Shown: in pieces, positions 52,008 through 60,900 of the stretch
Numbering within the stretch: position 1 is the stretch's first letter
Layout: each line of letters opens with the position of its first letter
Source of the DNA: Gordonia sp. 'Campus'
GTDB taxonomy: Bacteria; Actinomycetota; Actinomycetes; Mycobacteriales; Mycobacteriaceae
Direction of reading: 5' to 3'
Assembly: GCF_022206305.1 (NCBI RefSeq)
Contig: NZ_JAKOIW010000007.1
Coordinates: forward strand, 1 to 64,000
Length of the DNA stretch: 64,000 nucleotides
Program-made: the position numbers and the translations under genes
The notes under the pieces: generated by a model
Told to the model about the DNA's origin: nothing
The model's input: only the letters and a program-made list of their open reading frames with translations
The model's database searches: none

Positions 52008-52991
52008 ATGCGTTTCGGACTCTTCATTCCTCAGGGCTGGCGTCTCGACCTCGTGGGTGTGACACCCGCCGACCAGTGGGCGGTGATGTCCTCGGTGGCC
52101 GACCGTGCCGAGTCGGGCGGCTGGGACTCGGTCTGGGTCTACGACCACTTCCACACCGTCCCGATGCCCACCGACGAGGCCACCCACGAGGCGTGGACCC
52201 TGGTCTCGGCTCTCGCGGCCACCACGAGTCGCGTCGAGATCGGGCAGATGTGCACCGCGATGAGCTACCGCAATCCCATGTACCTGGCCAAGGTCGCGGC
52301 CACCGCCGACCTCATCTCCGGCGGACGCGTGCAGATGGGCATCGGCGCCGGCTGGTACGAACACGAGTGGCGCGCATACGGATACGGATTCCCCTCGGCA
52401 GGTGAGCGGCTCGCGCGCCTCGACGAGGGCGTGCAGATCATGAAGCAGGCCTGGGAGACCGGGCGCGCCACCTTCGCCGGCAACCATTACACCGTCGACG
52501 ACGCGATCTGCGCACCGCAACCCACCGCCGGAAAGCTGCCCATCTGGATCGCAGGTGGAGGTGAGAAGAAGACGCTGCGCATCGCCGCGCAGTACGCCGA
52601 CTACACCAACTTCGACGGCACGCTCGACGGGTTCACCCACAAATCGACTGTCCTGCAACAGCACTGCGCCGACCTCGGACGCGACTTCGAGTCGATCGTC
52701 CGGTCGGCCAACTACAACGTCATCCTCGGCGAGACCGAAGCAGAGGTGGAGCGCAAGCTCGCCGAACTCGAGAGCCGACTCAGCACGATCGTCGGACCCG
52801 ACGCGGCGTCGGGCAGCATGGGCGCGTTCCGCGGAATGCCCGCGGTCGGTACTCCCGAGCAGGTCGCCGAGAACCTGCGCGGGCTCGCCGACGCCGGGAT
52901 GTCCTACGGCATCTTCTACTTCCCGAACCTCGCGCACGACCTCGCGGATCTCGAACTGTTCGAGCAGCACGTCGCGCCCGCGCTGCGCTAG
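52008..52991 (+). CDS. LLM-class F420-dependent oxidoreductase
   Basis: This 327 aa protein has the luciferase-like monooxygenase TIM-barrel fold of actinobacterial F420 enzymes: FGLFIPQGWRLDLVG, WDSVWVYDHFH, MCTAMSYRNPMYLAKVAATADLISGGRVQMGIGAGWYEHEW, and PIWIAGGGEKKTLRIAAQYADYTNF. The GIGAGWYEHE block is the best family signature. It is 10 bases after the ABC transporter gene and on the same strand, so may belong to the same transcript and hence to the B12 regulon. Substrate is unknown. ATG 52008 gives the usual short N-terminus. Confidence 0.87.
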   Translation: MRFGLFIPQGWRLDLVGVTPADQWAVMSSVADRAESGGWDSVWVYDHFHTVPMPTDEATHEAWTLVSALAATTSRVEIGQMCTAMSYRNPMYLAKVAATADLISGGRVQMGIGAGWYEHEWRAYGYGFPSAGERLARLDEGVQIMKQAWETGRATFAGNHYTVDDAICAPQPTAGKLPIWIAGGGEKKTLRIAAQYADYTNFDGTLDGFTHKSTVLQQHCADLGRDFESIVRSANYNVILGETEAEVERKLAELESRLSTIVGPDAASGSMGAFRGMPAVGTPEQVAENLRGLADAGMSYGIFYFPNLAHDLADLELFEQHVAPALR

Positions 52992-52994
52992 GGG

Positions 52995-54158
52995 TCAGAG
53001 CCTGCGGAGTCGGTCGGCTGCCTCGGCGATGACCTCGTCGCGTTTGGAGAAGGCGAAGCGCAGAAGGTGTCGCCACGGATCACGGTCGTCGGCGAACACG
53101 CTGACCGGCACCGCCGCGACCCCGATGCGTTCCGGTAGCGACCGGCAGAACTTGATGCCGTCGTCGACGCCGAGAGGCCGGGGGTCGGCGCAGACGAAGT
53201 ACGTTGCCTCGCTGCGATGTACGCCGAACCCGGCATCGCGGAGGGCTGCCGACAACATGTCTCGTTTGCGCTGCAGCGCATCGGCGGACGCGGTCACCCA
53301 GTCCGCTTCGTGGTCGAGTGCGTGCGCGACAGCCGGCTGGAACGGCCCGGAACCGACGTAGGACATGTACTGCTTGGCGGTGCGGGCCGCGGCGACGAGT
53401 TCGGGCGGCCCGCTGAGCCAGCCCACCTTCCAGCCGGTGCAGTTGAACGTCTTCGCCGCGCTCGAGATGCGGATCGTCCGCTCGCGCATGCCCGGCAGTG
53501 TCGCCAGCGGGGTGTGGGTGCGTCCGTCGAAGACGAGGTGTTCGTAGACCTCGTCGGTGACGGCGACGGCATCGTGTTCGACGCAGAGGCGGGCGATCTC
53601 GGCCAGGTCGTCGGGTGTCAGGACCGTGCCTGTCGGGTTGTGCGGCGAATTGACCAGTACGACCGATGTTTTCGGCCCGAAAGCATCGGCGAGACGCTCG
53701 CGGTCGAGTCGGAACCCGTCACCATCGGGCACCAGCGGTACGACGCGCCGGACACCTCCGGCCATCGCCACGGTCGCCGCATACGAGTCGTAGTACGGCT
53801 CGATCATGACGACCTCGTCACCCGGTTCGACGAGTCCGACCACGGCGCCGGCGATCGCCTCGGTCGCGCCGATCGTCACGAGCACCTCCCGGTCCGGGTC
53901 GTAGTCCAGGCCGTAGCGCTCGCGCTGGTGACGTGCCACCGCATGCCGCAGCTCGGGAACCCCCAGGCCCGGCGGATACTGGTTGCGACCGTCGGAGATG
54001 GCGGCGCGTGCGGCGTCGAGCATCGACTCCGGCCCGTCGGTGTCGGGAAACCCCTGGCCCAGGTTGACCGCGTCATGCTCGACGGCGAGTGCCGACATCT
54101 CGGCGAAGATCGTCGTGGCGAACGGACGCAGCCGGCTCGTTGTCCTGTCCGATGGCAT
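52995..54158 (-). CDS. dapC: Aminotransferase class I/II, DapC-like
   Basis: This PLP enzyme of 387 aa strongly resembles mycobacterial Rv0858c, annotated as N-succinyldiaminopimelate aminotransferase. Blocks are VNLGQGFPDTDGPESMLDAA, VLVTIGATEAIAGAVVGLVEPGDEV, VNSPHNPTGTVLT and ISSAAKTFNCTGWKVGW, whose AAK carries the PLP lysine. It may act in lysine and diaminopimelate synthesis, though this group also includes kynurenine and methionine transaminases. It starts at ATG 54158. The downstream stop lies four bases from the LLM gene stop (convergent). Confidence 0.85.
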   Translation of the reverse strand: MPSDRTTSRLRPFATTIFAEMSALAVEHDAVNLGQGFPDTDGPESMLDAARAAISDGRNQYPPGLGVPELRHAVARHQRERYGLDYDPDREVLVTIGATEAIAGAVVGLVEPGDEVVMIEPYYDSYAATVAMAGGVRRVVPLVPDGDGFRLDRERLADAFGPKTSVVLVNSPHNPTGTVLTPDDLAEIARLCVEHDAVAVTDEVYEHLVFDGRTHTPLATLPGMRERTIRISSAAKTFNCTGWKVGWLSGPPELVAAARTAKQYMSYVGSGPFQPAVAHALDHEADWVTASADALQRKRDMLSAALRDAGFGVHRSEATYFVCADPRPLGVDDGIKFCRSLPERIGVAAVPVSVFADDRDPWRHLLRFAFSKRDEVIAEAADRLRRL

Positions 54159-54167
54159 GTGCCGGAC

Positions 54168-55838
54168 TCAGTCCGTGGACGTGGCGTCGCCGATGGTCGG
54201 GCCCAGCAGGTCGTCGGCGTCGGTGATGCGGTAGGCGTAACCCTGCTCGGCCAGGAACCGCTGACGGTGGGCGGCGTAGTCGGCGTCAAGGGTGTCGCGG
54301 GAGACCACGGAGTAGAAATGCGCCTGTCCGCCATCGCGTTTCGGACGCAACAGCCGGCCGAGGCGCTGTGCCTCCTCCTGCCGTGACCCGAACGTGCCCG
54401 ACACCTGCACCGCGACCGACGCCTCCGGGAGGTCGATGGAGAAGTTGGCCACCTTCGACACCACGAGGGTCTGCAGCTCGCCGGAGCGGAACCGGTCGAA
54501 GAGGACCTCGCGCTCCTTGTTCTTGGTCGAGCCCTGGATCACCGGCGAGTCGAGTTCGCGGCCGAGCTCCTCGAGCTGATCGATGTAGGCGCCGATGATC
54601 AGCGTCTGCTGACCGCGGTGCTTCTCCAGGATCGCCTTCACCACGTTGACCTTGGTGTGGGCGGTGGAGCAGAGCTTGTACTTCTCCTCCGGCTCGGCGA
54701 CGGCGTACTGCAGGCGCTCCTCGTCGGTGAGCGTCACACGGACCTCGACGCAGTCGGCGGGCGCGATCCAACCCTGCGCCTCGATGTCCTTCCACGGCGC
54801 GTCATAGCGCTTGGGTCCGATCAGGCTGAAGACGTCGCCTTCGCGGCCGTCCTCGCGGACCAGTGTCGCGGTGAGGCCCAGACGACGCCGGGACTGCAGG
54901 TCGGCGGTCATCCGGAAGACGGGCGCGGGCAGCAGGTGCACCTCGTCGTAGATGATCAGACCCCAGTCGCGCGAATCGAACAGGTCGAGATTCCGGTACT
55001 CGCCCTTGGACTTCCGCGTCATCACCTGATAGGTCGCGATGGTGACCGGGCGGATCTCCTTGCGCTCGCCCGAGTACTCGCCGATCTCTTCCTCGGTGAG
55101 CGACGTGCGTGCGATGAGTTCGCGTTTCCACTGGCGCCCGGCGACGGTGTTGGTGACCAGGATCAGCGTCGTCGCGCCGGCCTTGGCCATCGCCGCCGCG
55201 CCGACCATTGTCTTCCCGGCACCGCAGGGGAGGACCACCACGCCCGAGCCGCCGGCCCAGAACGAGTCCGCGGCCATCTCCTGATAGTCACGCAACTGCC
55301 AGTCGTCCTGCGCGAGTTCGATGTGGTGCGCTTCGCCGTCGACATACCCGGCGAGGTCCTCGGCAGGCCAGCCGACCTTCAACAGCACCTGCTTGAGCCG
55401 GCCGCGCTCGGACGGATGCACGATGACCGTGTCGTCGTCGATGCGGGCGCCCAGCATCGGGGCGACCTTCTTGTTGCGCATCACCTCGATCAACACCGCC
55501 TGGTCCAGACTGACCAGCGTCAGGCCGTGCGCCGGGTGCTTCACGAGCTGCAGGCGACCGAAGCGGCCCATGGTGTCCACGACGTCCATGAGCAGGGGCT
55601 GCGGGACGGCGTAGCGCGAGTAGGTGACGAGTGCGTCGACGACCTGCTCGGCGTCGTGCCCGGCGGCGCGGGCGTTCCACAATGCCAGCGGGGTGACCCG
55701 GTAGGTGTGGACGTGCTCGGGTGCACGTTCGAGTTCGGCGAAGGGGGCGATCGCCGCGCGCGCCGCCGCTGCGTCGGGGTGATCCACCTCGAGCAGCAGC
55801 GTCTTGTCGGATTGCACGATCAGGGGTCCGTCGGTCAC
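54168..55838 (-). CDS. DNA repair helicase, bacterial XPB/ERCC3 type
   Basis: This superfamily 2 helicase of 556 aa closely matches mycobacterial Rv0861c (Ercc3). The N-terminal XPB damage-recognition domain begins TDGPLIVQSDKTLLLEVDHP, followed by helicase motifs: Walker A LPCGAGKTMVG, DEVH in IIYDEVHLLPAP, GLTATLVREDG, and motif VI QRLGRLLRPK. GTG 55838 aligns with the conserved start; the ATG at 55847 and the longer frame are less likely. It should unwind DNA in a 3'-5' direction. The adjacent XPB-N/WYL-like protein is encoded nearby, separated by an MpaB-type gene. Confidence 0.92.
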   Translation of the reverse strand: MTDGPLIVQSDKTLLLEVDHPDAAAARAAIAPFAELERAPEHVHTYRVTPLALWNARAAGHDAEQVVDALVTYSRYAVPQPLLMDVVDTMGRFGRLQLVKHPAHGLTLVSLDQAVLIEVMRNKKVAPMLGARIDDDTVIVHPSERGRLKQVLLKVGWPAEDLAGYVDGEAHHIELAQDDWQLRDYQEMAADSFWAGGSGVVVLPCGAGKTMVGAAAMAKAGATTLILVTNTVAGRQWKRELIARTSLTEEEIGEYSGERKEIRPVTIATYQVMTRKSKGEYRNLDLFDSRDWGLIIYDEVHLLPAPVFRMTADLQSRRRLGLTATLVREDGREGDVFSLIGPKRYDAPWKDIEAQGWIAPADCVEVRVTLTDEERLQYAVAEPEEKYKLCSTAHTKVNVVKAILEKHRGQQTLIIGAYIDQLEELGRELDSPVIQGSTKNKEREVLFDRFRSGELQTLVVSKVANFSIDLPEASVAVQVSGTFGSRQEEAQRLGRLLRPKRDGGQAHFYSVVSRDTLDADYAAHRQRFLAEQGYAYRITDADDLLGPTIGDATSTD

Positions 55839-55893
55839 CCGCTCCATTGTCCAGATCGCACCGACGATTGTCAGCGACGGGGCACGATGTGGG

Positions 55894-56826
55894 TCAGAAC
55901 ACGGGGATGCCGAGCTTGCGGCGGAGGCGCAGATCGAGGAGGTTGAGCCGGAAGACGCCTCGCAGAACGGGCGCCAGGACCGGGTCGACGAGTCGGAATC
56001 CGACCAGTGCACGCTGGTAGCGGCGTTCGTCGCGTTCGGTCCACCGCCAGCGCATCATCTCGCGGAACTCCGGCGGCAGGCCCGCCTTGATGGCGTAGGC
56101 CAACGAGGGTCCGAGCGTGACATGCGCAAGCGTCCCGAGCTTGCCGACCCGGTACTCGAGGAACGAGAGGTCGGCGAGACTGCGCAGCTCGTCGCGCACC
56201 GGCTTGTCGATGCGCAGCCCGGCGAGCTCGCCGTTCCAGTAGACCAATAGGTCGTCGTAGGTCGCGGGCCACTTGTCCGCCGGTACGTTGAGCGCGGTTC
56301 CGAGCGGGTGGGCCTGCGTCAGCACCGTCTGCTTCTCCTCGGCAGTCAGGGGGCCGTGGAGGAGTTCGTACTGGTCGATGAAGTACTTGAGCAGGCAGAT
56401 CGCGACCCACAGCTGGAGACGCGAGTCGTTGGCGCTGTAGCGGACGGGACTCGTCTCGGTGGAGTACACCTGATCGTGGATGCGACCGACCGCCTCGTGG
56501 ATGTAGGCCTTGTCGGACTCGTTGCCCATCAGGGCGACGGCGAGGAACGTGCCGGTGGTGCGGCCGCGCTTGATCGGCCGTTTGATGGCGTTGCCGGAGG
56601 GGACGCGGCTCTCGTGCACGCCGTAGCCCACCTTCGGGTTGGCCAGCTGCATGATGACATTGGCACCGGCGAGCGTGGGACCGATGGCGGTGACCAGATC
56701 TGCCGGCCGTCGCACGGGGCGACGGCGTGCGGTGGGTTTCCTCCGGGCGACCAGATCGTGCTGATAGGTGTCGGCGACAGGGCCGCCACCGTGTTCGCGC
56801 TCAGGGAGGTCGCGTGCAGCGGTCAT
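55894..56826 (-). CDS. MpaB/DUF2236-family oxygenase-like protein
   Basis: This 310 aa protein has the MpaB or DUF2236 pattern: RIHDQVYSTETSPVRYSANDSRLQLWVAICLL contains a His followed by the D..L..W block, and the C-terminal HVTLGPSLAYAIKAGLPPEF. Fungal MpaB cleaves a farnesyl side chain, and the related latex-clearing proteins are haem-containing. This might therefore be a haem-binding oxygenase, but activity is unproven. Start ATG 56826 chosen; GTG 56859 is an alternative with a hydrophobic pattern of SFLL. It lies between two DNA-repair-related genes, which in M. tuberculosis are direct neighbours. Confidence 0.75.
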   Translation of the reverse strand: MTAARDLPEREHGGGPVADTYQHDLVARRKPTARRRPVRRPADLVTAIGPTLAGANVIMQLANPKVGYGVHESRVPSGNAIKRPIKRGRTTGTFLAVALMGNESDKAYIHEAVGRIHDQVYSTETSPVRYSANDSRLQLWVAICLLKYFIDQYELLHGPLTAEEKQTVLTQAHPLGTALNVPADKWPATYDDLLVYWNGELAGLRIDKPVRDELRSLADLSFLEYRVGKLGTLAHVTLGPSLAYAIKAGLPPEFREMMRWRWTERDERRYQRALVGFRLVDPVLAPVLRGVFRLNLLDLRLRRKLGIPVF

Positions 56827-56881
56827 ATCTGACTGTAGCAAGAATGAGACGTGCGCCACAGGACGTCTCTATCGGCAGGAC

Positions 56882-59236
56882 TCAGGCGTCGAGCAGTTCC
56901 ACACTGGTGAGTCGATGCAGCGAGAAGCGCTGCTCGTCGTCGCTGCCCTCCTCCACGGCAACCAGCTGACCGGCGCCGAGGATCTTGGGTGTGACGACGT
57001 GCCGGCTCGCGGAGCCCTGTGCATCGACGTACCCGACCCGGAGCCTGCGGTTCGCACGCAGCGCCAACTGGATGAGGGCCGTCGCCGATTCGCCGCCACC
57101 GGTCGCGCGGACCGGGGTGGCGTGATCGGTACGCACGACCGGGGTCGCGGCGGCAGCCCGGTCGGTCGAGCGGATGCGGGTGACCACCGACCGCAGCTGT
57201 GCCTCCGACGGGGCGTTACGACGTGGCTGGCTCTGACGTCGCGCCCGCGACACCGAGACCCGGCTACCGCGCTCCCGCAGATCCACCAGCGCGCCCGACG
57301 AGTCCTCGCCCGCGGGAGCGAATCCCGCGGCACGCAGTTGATCGATGACGTCCCGTACCTCCGACTGCGAGACCGCGACGGTCGGTGCGAGTGCGCGCAG
57401 GGCGAGCGCATCGGCGGCCGGACTGCGCAGCACCGCGGCGAGCACCGTCGGGTCCTCACACCGGATGAAAGCCGACGCAACGCCCACGCGAAGCTGCCCG
57501 TGACGACGTGCGACATCCTCGATCAGGTAGGTGAGTGACTGCGGCACCGGCGTTCTCGAGTGGGTCGTGAACATCGACAGCAGTTCGTTGCTGCTGCGTC
57601 CCGCATCGAGCGCGCGGCGCACACTCTCGGGCGAGACCCGGTACACCGATGCGGCGCCACCGGATTCCAGGTCGGCGACGAGCTCGACCTGCTCCGCCAG
57701 TTCCGGGGTCATCGGTCCGGGGACGGTGAGGGTGAGGTCCGCCTGCGTCAGGAAGTGGTCCACCGGAGCCGGTAGCGCCTTGCGCATGGCCGCGAGCACC
57801 GCGGCATCGACGTCGGCCGGATCGGTGTCGGGCGGCTCCTCGACGGTGTAGGCCCGCCCCACCGTGGTGAGCGCGTCATGCGCGACCAGGCCCAGTTCCC
57901 TTGCCTCACGGAGGGTCTCGGCGACGACGCGCCGGCTGAAGCGTCGGATCTGTCGAGGCCGGTGCCAGTGGAGTGCGGCGAGCACCGTGTCCGTGGGTAC
58001 CGCGACTGCCGGGTCGGCGTCGGCGAGGGTGGACAGGATGAGTTGTCGCTGCACCGGGGCGTAGGCGTCGTGCAGGTCGGCGGCGAGTGTGGCGAGTGCG
58101 TTGCCGTCACGATCGGGGTCGCCGACCTGCCACGCGCGGCGCGGCATGTGCAACCAGGCGTCAGCCAACGCAAGCCACTGACGCTCACGTGGCTGGTGCA
58201 GCCAGGTGTCGGCGGTGGACGTGGGGGCGAAGGACTGTTCCCCGGAGTCGTTGGGCGGCGGCGGTTCCGGGAATCCGGCGTCGATGAGTCGCAGGTACGC
58301 GGCGAGTTCGATCAGGAATGCGACACGCTGCGTCTCCAGCCCGGTCAGCTTGGCGAGACGCCGAAGTTCGCGAACGCCGAGCGCGCCGGAGCGGAGTACC
58401 GCGGCCGGGGTGGCACCGAGGACGGTGATCAACTGGCTCAGGTGGCGGATGAGCTCCAGTGCCTCACCCCCGGCGGCCGCGTCGACGGCCTTGGCCGGAA
58501 AACGTGGTTTGGCGCGCGGCTCGTGTAGCACCGGCGGGTTCAGATCGTCTGTGCGCCAGGCCGGTTCTTCGCGGAGCACGGCGCCGACCATGGGTGGGAG
58601 CTCGACGGTCTGCTCATCGATACGCGCCAAGAGTCCCGACGAGATCAGTTGCGCCACAGGTGAGGTGGGATCGGCGTCGGGTGCGGCATCGCGGCTCCGG
58701 CCCAGTGCCGGTCCGCGCGCGAGGGTCTGTAACAACCCGAGGGGACGCTCGTCGAGTTCGGCGAGCATCGCGGCGATGTCGTCGGCCGACCGGCCCGCCA
58801 GCGGACCGGTGAGATGCCTGGCCTTCCACGGCATCGCCGAGGCCGTGTGTGCGCCCGAGTACAACCCGGCGTCGTCGCCCCAGAGGATGGCCCGGCGTCG
58901 GAGCAGGTCGATGCGGTCGCGCAACAGAGCCGGATCGGCGCGACCATCGAGCGCGTCGAGCAGGTGCGACGCCGACACGGGGCCGGGTAGCTCGCGTTGG
59001 CCGTCGGCCGTGCTCGCCCCGACCACCTCTTCGAGCACGGCGACCGCGAGGACGTCGAGATCTTCGCCGGCGAGGGCCAGTGAGGCGGCCGACAACGCCC
59101 GCTGGGCGAGAACCCGGGTGCCCGAAGGCGTCGGGGACGCGAGATCGGGGCGTTCGAGGAGCAGGTCCGTCAGCTCGTCGTCCGAACGTGCAGCCAACTC
59201 GGCGGCCAGGCCGCTGTGCTGGTCATCCGAACTCAT
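56882..59236 (-). CDS. Helicase-associated XPB-N/WYL-like protein (Rv0862c-like)
   Basis: This 784 aa protein is homologous to mycobacterial Rv0862c: an acidic N-terminus (ELAARSDDELTDLLLERPDLA), helical repeats, and a region (PELAEQVELVADLESGGAASVYRVSPES) that is shared with the XPB N-terminal domain annotated as PF13625-like. The C-terminus (NRRLRVGYVDAQGSASRHVVTPK) looks like a WYL-type sensor domain. It has no helicase motifs, so it is probably an accessory partner of the neighbouring XPB helicase. ATG 59236 chosen; the upstream 12 codons are weakly supported. Confidence 0.82.
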   Translation of the reverse strand: MSSDDQHSGLAAELAARSDDELTDLLLERPDLASPTPSGTRVLAQRALSAASLALAGEDLDVLAVAVLEEVVGASTADGQRELPGPVSASHLLDALDGRADPALLRDRIDLLRRRAILWGDDAGLYSGAHTASAMPWKARHLTGPLAGRSADDIAAMLAELDERPLGLLQTLARGPALGRSRDAAPDADPTSPVAQLISSGLLARIDEQTVELPPMVGAVLREEPAWRTDDLNPPVLHEPRAKPRFPAKAVDAAAGGEALELIRHLSQLITVLGATPAAVLRSGALGVRELRRLAKLTGLETQRVAFLIELAAYLRLIDAGFPEPPPPNDSGEQSFAPTSTADTWLHQPRERQWLALADAWLHMPRRAWQVGDPDRDGNALATLAADLHDAYAPVQRQLILSTLADADPAVAVPTDTVLAALHWHRPRQIRRFSRRVVAETLREARELGLVAHDALTTVGRAYTVEEPPDTDPADVDAAVLAAMRKALPAPVDHFLTQADLTLTVPGPMTPELAEQVELVADLESGGAASVYRVSPESVRRALDAGRSSNELLSMFTTHSRTPVPQSLTYLIEDVARRHGQLRVGVASAFIRCEDPTVLAAVLRSPAADALALRALAPTVAVSQSEVRDVIDQLRAAGFAPAGEDSSGALVDLRERGSRVSVSRARRQSQPRRNAPSEAQLRSVVTRIRSTDRAAAATPVVRTDHATPVRATGGGESATALIQLALRANRRLRVGYVDAQGSASRHVVTPKILGAGQLVAVEEGSDDEQRFSLHRLTSVELLDA

Positions 59237-59308
59237 TCGATCGAGCTTACCTGGGCCCGGCCGGCTGACCACCCTTGCCGCCCACGCTCCGCGAGGCCAC
59301 TGTTCTTG

Positions 59309-60787
59309 TCATCGGGAGGAGTACCGGGCGATCGAGCCGGGCACGGCGTCCGTGCCGTTCTCGCTGAGAAGGAGGTACGGTCCGGTGACTTGCCAGAAGG
59401 CGTTGTCCGTGGGTGCCGACAGTCGCCACGCCTCCCCGCCCGTCTCGACGTCATAAGCAGTCAGGCTGTCGAGATCCGACCATTGATCGGAATTCGCATC
59501 ACCCATGAAAAGCATTCTGGTGCCGTCGAAGCCGAACAAGTCCTGTCTGGATTCGACTATCGACTCGCCCCGTTGATCCCCGGTTCGAGTGTCGAACACC
59601 GTCCATGTCTGGTTCTCCTGCGGAACACCGATTCCGTAGTTTCTGTCCGATGGGGCCACCGCGTACCTCCCATCGAGGAGTTCAAGCGTGGATCGTGACT
59701 TGTCGGTATCCCACCGCACGGTGTGGTCTGCAATCGACCCGACCCCGACGACGGACCCAGACGACAGCGGGATGTCGTCACCGTCGATCGTCATGACCCG
59801 ATCGAGTTCGCCGGTGGTGACACGCCAACCCGGTAGATCGCCGGTTCTCGTGCCGTCGGCGTCGAAGAACTCGACCCGGTGATCCGCTGAAGAGGAGCCT
59901 GAACTCGTGACGAAACCCGACGGGTGCAGGACCACGCTGTAAGTAGTCGGGCCGGACCCGTCTGCCGTGCGACGCGGGGCCGTGAACACGGACTTCCCTG
60001 TATCCAACCGGTAGACGACGAAACCGCCGTGCGAGCTGTCTTGCACCGCGAACAGGTTGCCGGCTTCGGAGACGACTGATTCTCCGTGGTTGAGAGGCGG
60101 TGCGATCGACCAGCTCTGGTGACCCCGCGAGTCGAACTTGGTGACCGACTTCTGCCGGTCAGGAGGATCGGTCACGCGCTCTATCCGAAGCTCGAGACGT
60201 TGTGCTTCGCTCTCGGAGATCTCCTCGAAGACAGCGATGTTCTCCGTACCGTCGGTCTCGACCAGGAAACCGTCACCGGCGCGCTTGATGGTCGACCAAC
60301 CGTCAGCGCGGATGGTCGCAGTGGTTTCGTCCTTGCCGGTGCCTGGATCGATGAACGACACCCTGGTTGCGACGGCGCCCTCGTCGAGGACCTGTCGAGT
60401 GCAGGCCAGTCGACCGTCATGACTGATCGCACATTCGCTGTCCCATCCCATCCTGGGTGCATTCCACAGCGGCCGCCCGGTGTTCGGGTCCACGGCCAGT
60501 AAAGCCCCTTGCTTACCCAACCTCGGAGTGGCGGTGACGATCACAGCGGTATCGTCGGCGGCTATCACACGCACGTACGCATCGCGGAATTCCCTGCCGA
60601 AAGACGATGCCGCATCCACCTTCCACCGAACCTCGGGCAGCGTGGGCAACGGTTCCAGAGTCGGAGCGGCGGAGAGCTGTTCGGTCTCCTCCCCGCCGCG
60701 CAGCACCGTCACAACCCCGAACACCAGTACTGCGGTCGCCATGAGGGCGAACAACACCAGAGCCTCGCGACGACCACGATCTGCCAT
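59309..60787 (-). CDS. Membrane-anchored PQQ-like beta-propeller protein
   Basis: This 492 aa protein has one N-terminal transmembrane helix (ALVLFALMATAVLVFGVVTVL) and a long extracytoplasmic domain with blades such as GALLAVDPNTGRPLWNAPRMGWDSECAIS and LTAYDVETGGEAWRLSAPTDNAFWQ, which match the PQQ-like or quinoprotein-type beta-propeller fold. No PQQ-binding residues are recognisable. It may be a scaffold or a ligand sensor. Start ATG 60787 was used; TTG 60799 is four codons upstream. It is next to the RCC1-kinase gene, separated by 113 bases, so the two may form one transcript. Confidence 0.72.
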   Translation of the reverse strand: MADRGRREALVLFALMATAVLVFGVVTVLRGGEETEQLSAAPTLEPLPTLPEVRWKVDAASSFGREFRDAYVRVIAADDTAVIVTATPRLGKQGALLAVDPNTGRPLWNAPRMGWDSECAISHDGRLACTRQVLDEGAVATRVSFIDPGTGKDETTATIRADGWSTIKRAGDGFLVETDGTENIAVFEEISESEAQRLELRIERVTDPPDRQKSVTKFDSRGHQSWSIAPPLNHGESVVSEAGNLFAVQDSSHGGFVVYRLDTGKSVFTAPRRTADGSGPTTYSVVLHPSGFVTSSGSSSADHRVEFFDADGTRTGDLPGWRVTTGELDRVMTIDGDDIPLSSGSVVGVGSIADHTVRWDTDKSRSTLELLDGRYAVAPSDRNYGIGVPQENQTWTVFDTRTGDQRGESIVESRQDLFGFDGTRMLFMGDANSDQWSDLDSLTAYDVETGGEAWRLSAPTDNAFWQVTGPYLLLSENGTDAVPGSIARYSSR

Positions 60788-60900
60788 GCGCTCAGTCAAT
60801 CATCTGTGCGGTGCGTCACGCCCGACTTGACTGCTTGCAGCGCGGTGCAGGCACGGGTCGGATCAGACCGAGTGCCCGCTCGTCGCCGGCTCAGGCTCCG

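Noticed and set aside
53217..54386. A 389-codon plus-strand open frame over dapC
   Set aside because: Shadow of the aminotransferase, which has conserved PLP motifs.
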